From NCBI GenBank assembly GCA_945926565.1, contig CAMELY010000063.1, forward strand, positions 1 to 7,712: 7,712 nucleotides of DNA, given 5' to 3'. The translations under genes were made by a program, and so were the position numbers. Below, in pieces: positions 1 through 5,977 of the stretch. Positions within the stretch are counted from its first letter, which is position 1; each line of letters starts with the position of its first letter. A model generated the notes under the pieces. It was not told the origin of the DNA. It searched no databases and saw only the letters and a list, made by a program, of their open reading frames with translations. The DNA is from an uncultured Clostridia bacterium (GTDB taxonomy: Bacteria > Bacillota > Clostridia > Oscillospirales > Oscillospiraceae).

Positions 1-233
1 TAGATGGCCATGCCGGCGGTGACGCTGCCGCCGGGGCTGTTAATGTAGAACTGAATGTCCTTATCGGGATCCTGGGCCTCCAGGTAGAGGAGCTGGGCCA
101 CCACCAGAGAGGCAGTGGTGTCGTTGACCTCCTCAGACAGGAAAATGATGCGGTCGTTGAGCAGCCGGGAGAAGATGTCATAGCTCCGCTCGCCGCGGTT
201 GGTCTGCTCTACTACATAGGGTACTAAGCTCAT
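1..233 (-). CDS. clpP: ATP-dependent Clp protease proteolytic subunit ClpP, N-terminal part (cut by window edge)
   Basis: ClpP is the serine peptidase of the Clp protease. It forms a double heptameric barrel in the cytoplasm that degrades proteins fed in by ATPases such as ClpX or ClpC. The visible 77 residues begin [20 protein letters not shown], and contain LLNDRIIFL and then [14 protein letters not shown] at residues 64-77, where G68-G69 form the conserved oxyanion-hole loop. The catalytic Ser, His and Asp lie beyond the left edge, so activity cannot be judged. The ATG at 231-233 is set by a clear AAGGAGC ribosome binding site about 7 bases upstream (242-248). It lies 128 bases downstream of tig, the usual tig-clpP order of Firmicutes. 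I see no strong clpP promoter; a weak candidate (GAGACA, 17-base spacer, TATACC) runs into the large hairpin. Identification is secure. Confidence 0.96.
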   Translation of the reverse strand, partial: MSLVPYVVEQTNRGERSYDIFSRLLNDRIIFLSEEVNDTTASLVVAQLLYLEAQDPDKDIQFYINSPGGSVTAGMAI

Positions 234-273
234 AATCAATGCTCCTTGCAAATTTTGGAAAGATGGTTACAGG

Positions 274-297
274 ATACCCCGGCCGGAGCCGGGGTAT
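274..297 (-). repeat. Strong inverted repeat (hairpin) between tig and clpP
   Basis: Arms ATACCCCGGC (274-283) and GCCGGGGTAT (288-297) are perfect 10-base complements around the tetraloop CGGA. On the minus-strand transcript it lies downstream of the tig stop and about 25 bases before the clpP ribosome binding site. It has no U-tract: the transcript continues CCTGTAACCATC. It is therefore not a canonical terminator. An RNA processing or stabilising hairpin, a partial attenuator, or a protein-binding palindrome are all possible; the sequence does not decide between them. Confidence 0.75.
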
Positions 298-316
298 ACC
301 GAAATCATCAGGTTTT

Positions 317-354
317 GTCTCCCTGGGGAGACGCTGCTGCAGGAACGAATGCAG
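317..354 (-). repeat. Two small tandem hairpins just after the tig stop codon
   Basis: Two inverted repeats lie side by side. GTCTCC (317-322) pairs with GGAGAC (327-332) around a 4-base loop, and CTGCA (337-341) pairs with TGCAG (350-354) around an 8-base loop. In the minus-strand transcript they are the first structures after tig, followed by AAAACC rather than a U-run, so neither is a standard terminator. With the larger hairpin at 274-297 they make nearly the whole tig-clpP spacer structured. Confidence 0.45.
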
Positions 355-361
355 GGAAAAC

Positions 362-1663
362 TTACTCGGCGGCCTTCTCTTCCACGGGAGCGGTGGGCAC
401 GGCGCTGTCGTAGATCACCTTGGAGGCCTTGTCCAGCTTGACATCCTTGGCCAGGGTGTCGGCGGACAGGGCGGCCTTGATCTTGTCGGCCTCCATGCCG
501 TACTGCTCGCTGAGAGACTTGACGTGGGCCTCGATCTCCTCCTCGGAGGCCTCAATGCCCTCTGCCTCGGCCACAGCCTTGAGGACCAGTTCCACCTGGA
601 TCTGACGCAGGGCGGCCTGCTTGGTGCTGATGCGGAACTCAGCCCGGTTGGTGCCCATCATGTTCAGATACTGGTCGAAGGAGAGGCCGGAGCCCTGGAG
701 ACGGGACTCGTAGTTCTCCATCATCTTGTCGGTCTCATACTCCACCATGGTGTCAGGAATGTCCATCTGTGCGTTGTTGATGACAGCGGTCATGACGGAC
801 TGGTGGAATGCGTTGTTGGCGTCCTCTTCCTTCCGGGCCAGAGCCTTGGCCCGCAGGTCAGCCTTGAGGGCCTCCAGGGTCTCAAACTCGGACACATCCT
901 TGGCGAACTCGTCATCCAGAGCGGGAACCTGCTCCTCCTTGACCTCGTGGACGGTGCACTTGAAGGTGGCCTCCTTGCCGGCCAGCTCAGCAGCCTGATA
1001 CTGCTCAGGGAAGGTGACCACAACGTCCTTGTCCTCGCCGGCGGAGACGCCCACCAGCTGATCCTCAAAGCCGGGGATGAAGGAGCCGGAGCCGATCTTC
1101 AGGTCGTAGTTCTCGCCCTTGCCGCCCTCAAAGGCCACGCCGTCCACAAAGCCCTCAAAGTCGATGACGGCGGTGTCGCCCACCTGAACGGGACGATCCA
1201 CAGTGACCTGAGTAGTAGCCCGGTTGATGTAGGGCTTCAGGGCCTCGTCCACCTCTTCGTCGGAGACGGAAACCTCAGCCTTGGGGGCGGGGATCTCCTT
1301 GTACTGGCCCAGGGTGGCCACGGGCATCAGGCCCACGGTGATGACCAGCTCAGCGCCCTCGGCACCCATGCTCTTCACGTCGGTCTTGGGATAGCCCACG
1401 ATCTCCAGGCTCTCGTCCTTGGTGATCTCCTCCATGATGGCGGGATACAGCTCCTCCAGGGCGTCCTCATAGAACACGCCGGTGCCGTACATCTTCTCCA
1501 CCAGCTTGCGGGGGGCCTTGCCCTTGCGGAAGCCGGGCAGCGCGATCTGGCCCTTCACCTTGTTGTAGACCTTGTTGATGGCGGCCTCAAACTCGGCGCC
1601 GGTAATCTCAACGGTGAGCTCGGCGGTATTGTTTTCTTTTTTCTCTACATTCTTCAGATTCAT
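362..1663 (-). CDS. tig: Trigger factor (ribosome-associated chaperone, peptidyl-prolyl isomerase)
   Basis: Trigger factor binds at the ribosome exit tunnel, shields nascent chains and catalyses proline cis-trans isomerisation. The 433 residues match the usual family length. The N-terminal ribosome-binding domain carries the signature GFRKGKAP at 44-51, the loop that docks on ribosomal protein L23. A FKBP-type isomerase domain spans roughly 158-245 (VGDTAVIDFEGFVDG, then GSGSFIPGFEDQLVG, then VTFPE). The rest is the helical C-terminal substrate-binding domain with an acidic, Ala-rich tail (APVEEKAAE). The ATG at 1661-1663 is supported by GGAGGAG with a spacer of about 7 bases. The gene has its own likely promoter (1722-1750) and precedes clpP, linking folding and degradation of new proteins. 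Nothing is broken or unusual in the protein. Confidence 0.98.
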   Translation of the reverse strand: MNLKNVEKKENNTAELTVEITGAEFEAAINKVYNKVKGQIALPGFRKGKAPRKLVEKMYGTGVFYEDALEELYPAIMEEITKDESLEIVGYPKTDVKSMGAEGAELVITVGLMPVATLGQYKEIPAPKAEVSVSDEEVDEALKPYINRATTQVTVDRPVQVGDTAVIDFEGFVDGVAFEGGKGENYDLKIGSGSFIPGFEDQLVGVSAGEDKDVVVTFPEQYQAAELAGKEATFKCTVHEVKEEQVPALDDEFAKDVSEFETLEALKADLRAKALARKEEDANNAFHQSVMTAVINNAQMDIPDTMVEYETDKMMENYESRLQGSGLSFDQYLNMMGTNRAEFRISTKQAALRQIQVELVLKAVAEAEGIEASEEEIEAHVKSLSEQYGMEADKIKAALSADTLAKDVKLDKASKVIYDSAVPTAPVEEKAAE

Positions 1664-1721
1664 GGGGATACTCCTCCTCGTAGGCGCAGGCGCCTGTTCT
1701 TTGACAAATCATCAGCATGAT

Positions 1722-1750
1722 ATTGTATCAGAGATCTCAGCAGATTTCCA
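1722..1750 (-). promoter_or_regulatory. Predicted sigma-A-type promoter of tig
   Basis: On the minus strand, a -35 box TGGAAA (1745-1750; 4 of 6 to TTGACA) and a -10 box TACAAT (1722-1727; 5 of 6 to TATAAT) are separated by exactly 17 bases. Transcription would begin near 1715, leaving an untranslated leader of about 50 bases. The 8-base palindrome GAGATCTC (1731-1738) lies between the boxes, and CAGGCGCCTG (1687-1696) lies in the leader. It fits the gap between the metallophosphoesterase stop and the tig start. Inferred from sequence match only. Confidence 0.6.
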
Positions 1751-1773
1751 CTGTTTTCTGTGAAAAAATCCGG

Positions 1774-2475
1774 CTAATCCAAAATTCTTTTTGGCACAAA
1801 CTCCAATTGGTCGGCGGAAATAAGGGAAAAATCGATCCCCTCGCACTTCCCCTCAATGGCCTGCCGCCTGCTGGGGCCGTGGAGATGGGCATAGCAGCAG
1901 CGCTGCACACCATATCGGTGAAGCACTTCCAGAATGGGCTTGCACCGGTAGCCCTGATAGACCGGCGGGTAGTGGAGAAAGACAATCTTCTCCCGCTCCC
2001 CCGCCGCCTTCAGCGACGCCTCCAGGCGCATGCACTCCCGGTTCAGCATCTTTTCGTTGCGCTCGTGGCTGCCCGGCTGATCCAACTCATAGAACCAGCC
2101 CCGGGTGCCGCACAGGGCGGTCTCCCCATAGAGCCAGCAGTTGTTGTGCAGCAGCCGGAAGGTGTCCAGGCCCTGCTCCCGGAAAAAGGTCTCCATCTTG
2201 TTGGCGGTACTCCACCAGTAGTCATGGTTGCCCTTGACCAGCAGCTTGGTGCTGCCGGGAAGATCATTGAGGAAGCGAAAGTCCGCTTCGCAGTCCGGCA
2301 GCTTCATGCTCCAGCTCAGATCGCCGCAGAGCACCACCGTGTCCTCCGGAGAAACCGTCTCCAGAAAGCCCCGGCGCAGCCGCTCGGTGTGATTTTCCCA
2401 GGTGGGGCCGAAGACGTCCATAGGCTTATCCGCGTTGAGGGACAGGTGAGGATCGCCGATGGCGTAAAGGGCCAT
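1774..2475 (-). CDS. Calcineurin-like metallophosphoesterase, substrate unknown
   Basis: A 233-residue cytoplasmic two-metal phosphohydrolase. All family motifs are present in order: GDPH (D8, H10), GDLSW (G51-D52), GNHD (N83, H84), an isolated H168 in FLHYPP, and AHLHG (H197, H199). These are the residues that bind the metal pair in calcineurin-like phosphatases. There is no signal peptide or membrane segment. It resembles the group of small predicted phosphohydrolases found next to metabolic genes in Firmicutes; the substrate cannot be read from the sequence. The start ATG shares one base with the thrC stop (TAATG), and I see no good ribosome binding site ahead of it. Translation probably depends on ribosomes finishing thrC. 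There is no clear terminator after the stop. The fold is certain; the biological role is open. Confidence 0.9.
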   Translation of the reverse strand: MALYAIGDPHLSLNADKPMDVFGPTWENHTERLRRGFLETVSPEDTVVLCGDLSWSMKLPDCEADFRFLNDLPGSTKLLVKGNHDYWWSTANKMETFFREQGLDTFRLLHNNCWLYGETALCGTRGWFYELDQPGSHERNEKMLNRECMRLEASLKAAGEREKIVFLHYPPVYQGYRCKPILEVLHRYGVQRCCYAHLHGPSRRQAIEGKCEGIDFSLISADQLEFVPKRILD

Positions 2476-3962
2476 TACTTGAGAAAGCCGGTGACCACGG
2501 CCCGCATCTGCTCCTTCTGCACCCAGCCCTCGAAGCGCACCTTTTTATCCTTCAGGCCGGCCAGGGGACGGGGCACGGGAACACCGGTGACCTCAGCCAG
2601 CTGATCCAGCAGGTCGGCACCCTGGGCCCGATCCTCCACGCCGATGGCCTCCAGCACAGCGTCGCAGAACTTGAAGGGGCTGGCGGTAGAGGCCACCACG
2701 GTGGGGGTCTCGTCTCTGGTCTCCGCCCGGTACTGCTCCAGCACATGGAAGGCAACGGCGGTGTGGGTGTCGATCAGGTAGTTGTGCTCCTTCCACAGCT
2801 TGCCGATGGTCTCCTTGGTCTGGGCCTCGGTGGTGTAGCCGGCGGCAAAGGCAGCCTGGATCTTTTTCAGCATATCCGGCGTGACGGTGTAGCTGCCGGT
2901 CTCCTTCAGCTCGTCCATATACTGGGCCACCTTCTGGTCGTCATTCCCGGACAGGGTGTAGAGCAGCCGCTCCAGATTGCTGGAGATGAGGATGTCCATG
3001 GAGGGAGAGACGGTGTTGTAGAAGGGCCGTTTCTTGTCATAGGTGCCGGTCTGCAGGAAGTCAGTGAGCACGTTGTTGTCGTTGGAGGCGCAGATCAGCT
3101 TGGCGATGGGCACACCCATCTCCCGGGCATAGTAGGCGGCCAGAATATTGCCGAAGTTGCCGGTGGGCACGCAGACGTTGATGGGGTCGCCCAGGCTGAT
3201 CTCCCCGTCCCGGAGCAGGTCGCAGTAGGCGGAGATGTAGTAGACGATCTGAGGCAGCACCCGGCCCCAGTTGATGGAGTTGGCGGAGGAGAGGAACACG
3301 TTGTTTGCGGCCAGCTCTTCCCGGAGGGTCTCGTCGGAGAAGAGGGTCTTGACGCCGGTCTGGGCGTCGTCAAAGTTGCCGATGACCGAGCAGACCCCCA
3401 CATTCTCGCCCTCCTGGGTCTTCATCTGCAGGGCCTGCACCTCGGAGACGCCGTCCTTTGGATAGAAGACCAGGATCTTGGTCTGCTCCACATCCCGGAA
3501 GCCCTCCATGGCCGCCTTGCCGGTGTCGCCGGAGGTGGCCACCAGGACGCAGACGGTGCGGTTGTCATAGCTCTTGCACATGGAGGCGGTGAGCAGATGG
3601 GGCAGCATCTGCAGGGCCATGTCCTTGAAGGCGCAGGTGGGGCCGTGCCACAGCTCCAGGCAGTAGGTGTTATCGTCCACCTTGTGAACCGGGGCCACCG
3701 CCTTGGTGTCGAACTTGTCCGGGCCGTAGGCCTTGGTGGTATAGGCAGTGAGCTCAGAGGTGGTGAAGTGGGTGAGATACAGCCCCATCACATAGACCGC
3801 CCGCTGCTGATAGGACATATCCTTCAGGCTTTCCAGGGCGTGGCCGGGGAGCCGGGGCAGCGCGGCGGGCAGAAAGAGGCCGCCCTCCCGGGAGAGACCC
3901 TGAGAGATGGCCTGAGCCGGTGTGAACTCCAGCTTTTTGTTTCTCGTGCTTACATAGTACAT
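2475..3962 (-). CDS. thrC: Threonine synthase
   Basis: Threonine synthase is a PLP enzyme that converts O-phosphohomoserine to threonine plus phosphate, the last step of threonine biosynthesis. The 495 residues match the long threonine synthase class, which has a dedicated N-terminal domain (start MYYVSTRNK, then GLSREGGLFLP). The PLP lysine is K113 in HGPTCAFKDMALQ. Other signatures are ATSGDTGKAA (142-151), SSANSINWGR (225-234), the phosphate-binding PTGNFGNILA (267-276) and SMDILISSNLERLL (321-334). The ATG at 3960-3962 fits the usual family N-terminus and lies inside the last codons of the dipeptidase gene (13-base overlap). The nearest GAGGA is about 13 bases upstream, too far to act well, so translational coupling is likely. 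The metallophosphoesterase follows with a TAATG junction. hom and thrB are not in this window. Confidence 0.97.
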   Translation of the reverse strand: MYYVSTRNKKLEFTPAQAISQGLSREGGLFLPAALPRLPGHALESLKDMSYQQRAVYVMGLYLTHFTTSELTAYTTKAYGPDKFDTKAVAPVHKVDDNTYCLELWHGPTCAFKDMALQMLPHLLTASMCKSYDNRTVCVLVATSGDTGKAAMEGFRDVEQTKILVFYPKDGVSEVQALQMKTQEGENVGVCSVIGNFDDAQTGVKTLFSDETLREELAANNVFLSSANSINWGRVLPQIVYYISAYCDLLRDGEISLGDPINVCVPTGNFGNILAAYYAREMGVPIAKLICASNDNNVLTDFLQTGTYDKKRPFYNTVSPSMDILISSNLERLLYTLSGNDDQKVAQYMDELKETGSYTVTPDMLKKIQAAFAAGYTTEAQTKETIGKLWKEHNYLIDTHTAVAFHVLEQYRAETRDETPTVVASTASPFKFCDAVLEAIGVEDRAQGADLLDQLAEVTGVPVPRPLAGLKDKKVRFEGWVQKEQMRAVVTGFLK

Positions 3963-4906
3963 ACTCGATTCACTGTCCTCATGAAATTATTGTAGAAGAG
4001 GTCCTGCACCAGGCTTTCCCGATAGTTGCGCTGGAGCAGCGCCTCGTACAGAGCGGCCCAGCTCCAGACGCCGGTGTAGCCCTGGGGCAGCCTGTCACAG
4101 CCGTCCCAGTCGCCGCCCAGCGCCACGGTGCGCTCCCCGCCCAGGGCCAGGAAATGCTCCAGATGGGCGATGACCGTATCCGTCGTCACATCGCCCTGGC
4201 CCAGAAAGCGGGTATAGGCATTGAGCCCTACCACCCCATGATACTTCATTATTGCATTAAATTGCTCATCGGTCAAGTTCCTGGGGTGAGAAAATACACT
4301 TCTGCTATTGGAATGGCTGGCCACCAGGGGCGCTTTCGTCTCCTCGCACAGGGCGGCGGCGTCCCAGAAGCCTGCGTCGGACAGATGGGATGCGTCCACC
4401 AGAATGCCCAGAGACTGGGCCTTGCGGACGAAGGACTTCCCCGCCGGGCTCAGGCCCCGCTCCGGCTCCTCCACGCAGCTGCCGGAGAGGGCGTTGGCGT
4501 GGTTCCAGGTGAGGCCCACCATGCGCAGCCCCTCCCTGTGCCACTTCTCCAGCTCCCGCTCAGAGCAGCCGATCAGCTCCGCCCCCTCCAGGGACAGGAA
4601 GGCGGCCAGCTTGCGCTGCTCCCCTGCCGCCTTGGCCTCCTGGGCGGTGCGGCAGAGGGCGACCCGGTCCCGGAACACCTTGCAGTCCCGGAGGAATATC
4701 TTTTTCTCCCGCTTGGCGAAATGCTTGGCCAGCGGAGCCGCGCTGTCCCAGTAGACGGCAAAGAACTGGGCCTGGGGCCGATAGCGGACGGAGAGTCCCA
4801 GATTCCACTGTCCGTGGGCGTCAAAGAGCCGCTCCTCCGGGTGGAGCAGCAGACGGCTCAGGGTGTCGCAGTGGCCGTCAAAGAGAGGGATGTATTTGGA
4901 TGACAT
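3950..4906 (-). CDS. Membrane dipeptidase-family (peptidase M19) zinc dipeptidase
   Basis: M19 enzymes are TIM-barrel dizinc hydrolases that cleave dipeptides, some with D-residues. The 318 residues carry all expected ligands by alignment to renal dipeptidase: H12 and D14 in DGHCDTL, E107 in SLEGAELIG, H174 in VDASHLSD, H198 in VASHSNSR, and D267 in VALGGDWDGCD. GLTWNHANALSGS (131-143) is also typical. There is no signal peptide or lipobox, so the enzyme is probably cytoplasmic despite the family name. The ATG at 4904-4906 has a good AAGGAGT site about 7 bases upstream. It is the first gene of a coupled set with thrC (13-base overlap) and the phosphoesterase. An amino-acid or peptide salvage role fits that setting but is inference. 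The true substrate could be an L,L-, L,D- or modified dipeptide. Confidence 0.93.
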   Translation of the reverse strand: MSSKYIPLFDGHCDTLSRLLLHPEERLFDAHGQWNLGLSVRYRPQAQFFAVYWDSAAPLAKHFAKREKKIFLRDCKVFRDRVALCRTAQEAKAAGEQRKLAAFLSLEGAELIGCSERELEKWHREGLRMVGLTWNHANALSGSCVEEPERGLSPAGKSFVRKAQSLGILVDASHLSDAGFWDAAALCEETKAPLVASHSNSRSVFSHPRNLTDEQFNAIMKYHGVVGLNAYTRFLGQGDVTTDTVIAHLEHFLALGGERTVALGGDWDGCDRLPQGYTGVWSWAALYEALLQRNYRESLVQDLFYNNFMRTVNRVCTM

Positions 4907-4942
4907 GAAAGAGACTCCTTTCCATCATGGTAACAGGAAACG

Positions 4943-4971
4943 GCGCGGAAAAAACGGGAGATCTGCCGCGC
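4943..4971 (-). repeat. Overlapping inverted repeats in the yraN-dipeptidase gap; possible weak terminator or attenuator
   Basis: GCGCGG (4943-4948) is the exact complement of CCGCGC (4966-4971), with a 17-base loop. Inside, CGG (4955-4957) and CCG (4966-4968) flank AGATCT (4959-4964) with one mismatch. In the minus-strand transcript this inner hairpin is followed at once by six U residues (4949-4954). The two pairings share 4966-4968 and so exclude each other. The inner stem is weak, so terminator function is uncertain. I see no convincing promoter for the dipeptidase gene in this 80-base gap. Confidence 0.3.
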
Positions 4972-4986
4972 GGGTCAATACGTTCC

Positions 4987-5361
4987 TCAATAAAACGCGT
5001 TTTCCAGCCAGCTCAGGACAGGTTCCCGGGTCAGCACTCCCTGAGGGGCGTCAATCTGGCAGACGTCGAAGCGGATATAGCAGTCGGCCAATTCCGGGTG
5101 GAGCGCCAGATACCGGCCCAGGGCCTGGCGAATCCGGCTCTGCTTGCGGCCGGTCACCGCCTGGGCGCCGGGGGCGAAATCCCCGGTGCGGAGCTTCACC
5201 TCCACCACCGCCAGCACGTCCCCCTTCCGGGCAACGAGATCCAGCTCCCCCTCCCGGAAGCAGACGCGGCTATCCAGAATCTGGTACCCCCGGTCATACA
5301 GCCACCGGGCGGCCAGGGCCTCTCCCCAGCGGCCCAGATCCGGGTCAGCCCTTCTGTCCAT
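4987..5361 (-). CDS. yraN: UPF0102 / YraN-family endonuclease-fold protein
   Basis: A 124-residue member of the UPF0102 family, about the usual length, with a PD-(D/E)XK nuclease-like core. The diagnostic pattern is complete: GRWGEALAARWL (G13-E14), then FREGELDLVAR with D41 and AVVEVKLRTG with E54 and K56, the likely metal-binding triad. Then comes the conserved K73-Q74 region (GRKQSRIRQAL). The cellular role is not settled; a link to DNA processing or recombination is inferred from the fold. The ATG (5359-5361) lies inside the end of rnhB, a 17-base overlap, with only a weak GAAG upstream, so translation is probably coupled to rnhB. The rnhB-yraN pairing is common in Firmicutes. Family assignment is secure, function is not. 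Confidence 0.92.
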   Translation of the reverse strand: MDRRADPDLGRWGEALAARWLYDRGYQILDSRVCFREGELDLVARKGDVLAVVEVKLRTGDFAPGAQAVTGRKQSRIRQALGRYLALHPELADCYIRFDVCQIDAPQGVLTREPVLSWLENAFY

Positions 5362-5977
5362 AGAATTTCTTCAGAAAGCTCTGTCGGTGGATGGGGCTGG
5401 GGCCGTACTGCGCCAACAGCTCATAGTGGAGCTTGGTGGGATAGCCCTTGTGCTTTTCAAACTGGTACTGGGGATAGACCCGGGCCATCTCCTCCATATA
5501 GTGATCCCGGCTCACCTTGGCCAGGATGGAGGCGGCGGCGATGGAGGCGGAGCGGCTGTCCCCTTTTACCAGCGTCTCGCAGGGACAGCGAATCCCCCGG
5601 CAGCAGTTGCCGTCAATGAGGGCGAAGTCCGCCTTCGGTTCCAGCTGGGCGATGGCCCGGTCCATGGCCAGCATCCGGGCGTTGAGAATGTTAAGCTCGT
5701 CGATCTCCTCCGGGGAAGCGGTGGCCACCGCACAGGCCACCGCCTGCTCCTTGATCTGGGGGAAGAGCAGCTCCCGGCGGCGCTCGGTGAGCTTTTTGGA
5801 GTCGTCCAGGCCGGGGAGCACCAGCTCCCGGGGCAGGATGACGGCGGCGGCGTATACCGGCCCGGCCAGGGGGCCGGCTCCCGCCTCGTCCACGCCGCAG
5901 AGCAGAATGTCTCCCCGCTGGGCGAAGATGCGGCGTTCCTCTGTCCAGAGGTCCTTTGGCTCAGTCTGCTTTGTCAT
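5345..5977 (-). CDS. rnhB: Ribonuclease HII
   Basis: RNase HII cleaves 5' of ribonucleotides embedded in DNA, starting ribonucleotide excision repair, and also acts on RNA:DNA hybrids. The 210 residues contain all four acidic catalytic residues: D30 and E31 in CGVDEAG, D122 in LIDGN, and D140 in VKGDS. SIAAASILAKVSRD (145-158) and HKGYPTKLH (176-184), with the conserved Tyr, follow. Two oddities: the GRG motif that normally follows DEx reads G33-A34-G35, losing the arginine, and the D122-D140 loop holds four cysteines (C125, C126, C131, C133). The ATG at 5975-5977 overlaps the rbgA end by 17 bases and has its own GGAGG site about 9 bases upstream. The gene is intact and probably active. Confidence 0.96.
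   Translation of the reverse strand: MTKQTEPKDLWTEERRIFAQRGDILLCGVDEAGAGPLAGPVYAAAVILPRELVLPGLDDSKKLTERRRELLFPQIKEQAVACAVATASPEEIDELNILNARMLAMDRAIAQLEPKADFALIDGNCCRGIRCPCETLVKGDSRSASIAAASILAKVSRDHYMEEMARVYPQYQFEKHKGYPTKLHYELLAQYGPSPIHRQSFLKKFYGQKG

Noticed and set aside
274..297. Rho-independent terminator after tig
   Set aside because: The stem is strong but no U-run follows in the transcript direction, so I list it only as an inverted repeat.
234..361. CtsR operator before clpP
   Set aside because: CtsR sites are tandem GGTCAAA-type heptads. None is present here; a lone GTCAAA in the tig leader (1702-1707) has no partner.
239..1720. Very long plus-strand open frame (493 codons) opposite tig
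   Set aside because: It mirrors tig, and the product is a low-complexity Leu/Gly/His-rich string with no recognisable domain or membrane layout. GC-rich third positions on the minus strand remove stops on the plus strand. No ribosome binding site of note precedes it.
1701..1729. Perfect TTGACA on the plus strand at 1701-1706 as an antisense promoter
   Set aside because: At the proper 17-base spacing the -10 is TGTATC (3 of 6), and no plus-strand gene lies downstream.
2745..3995. Long plus-strand open frame (416 codons) opposite thrC
   Set aside because: Same antisense shadow effect; Gly/Val-rich translation without motifs, covered fully by a certain threonine synthase gene.
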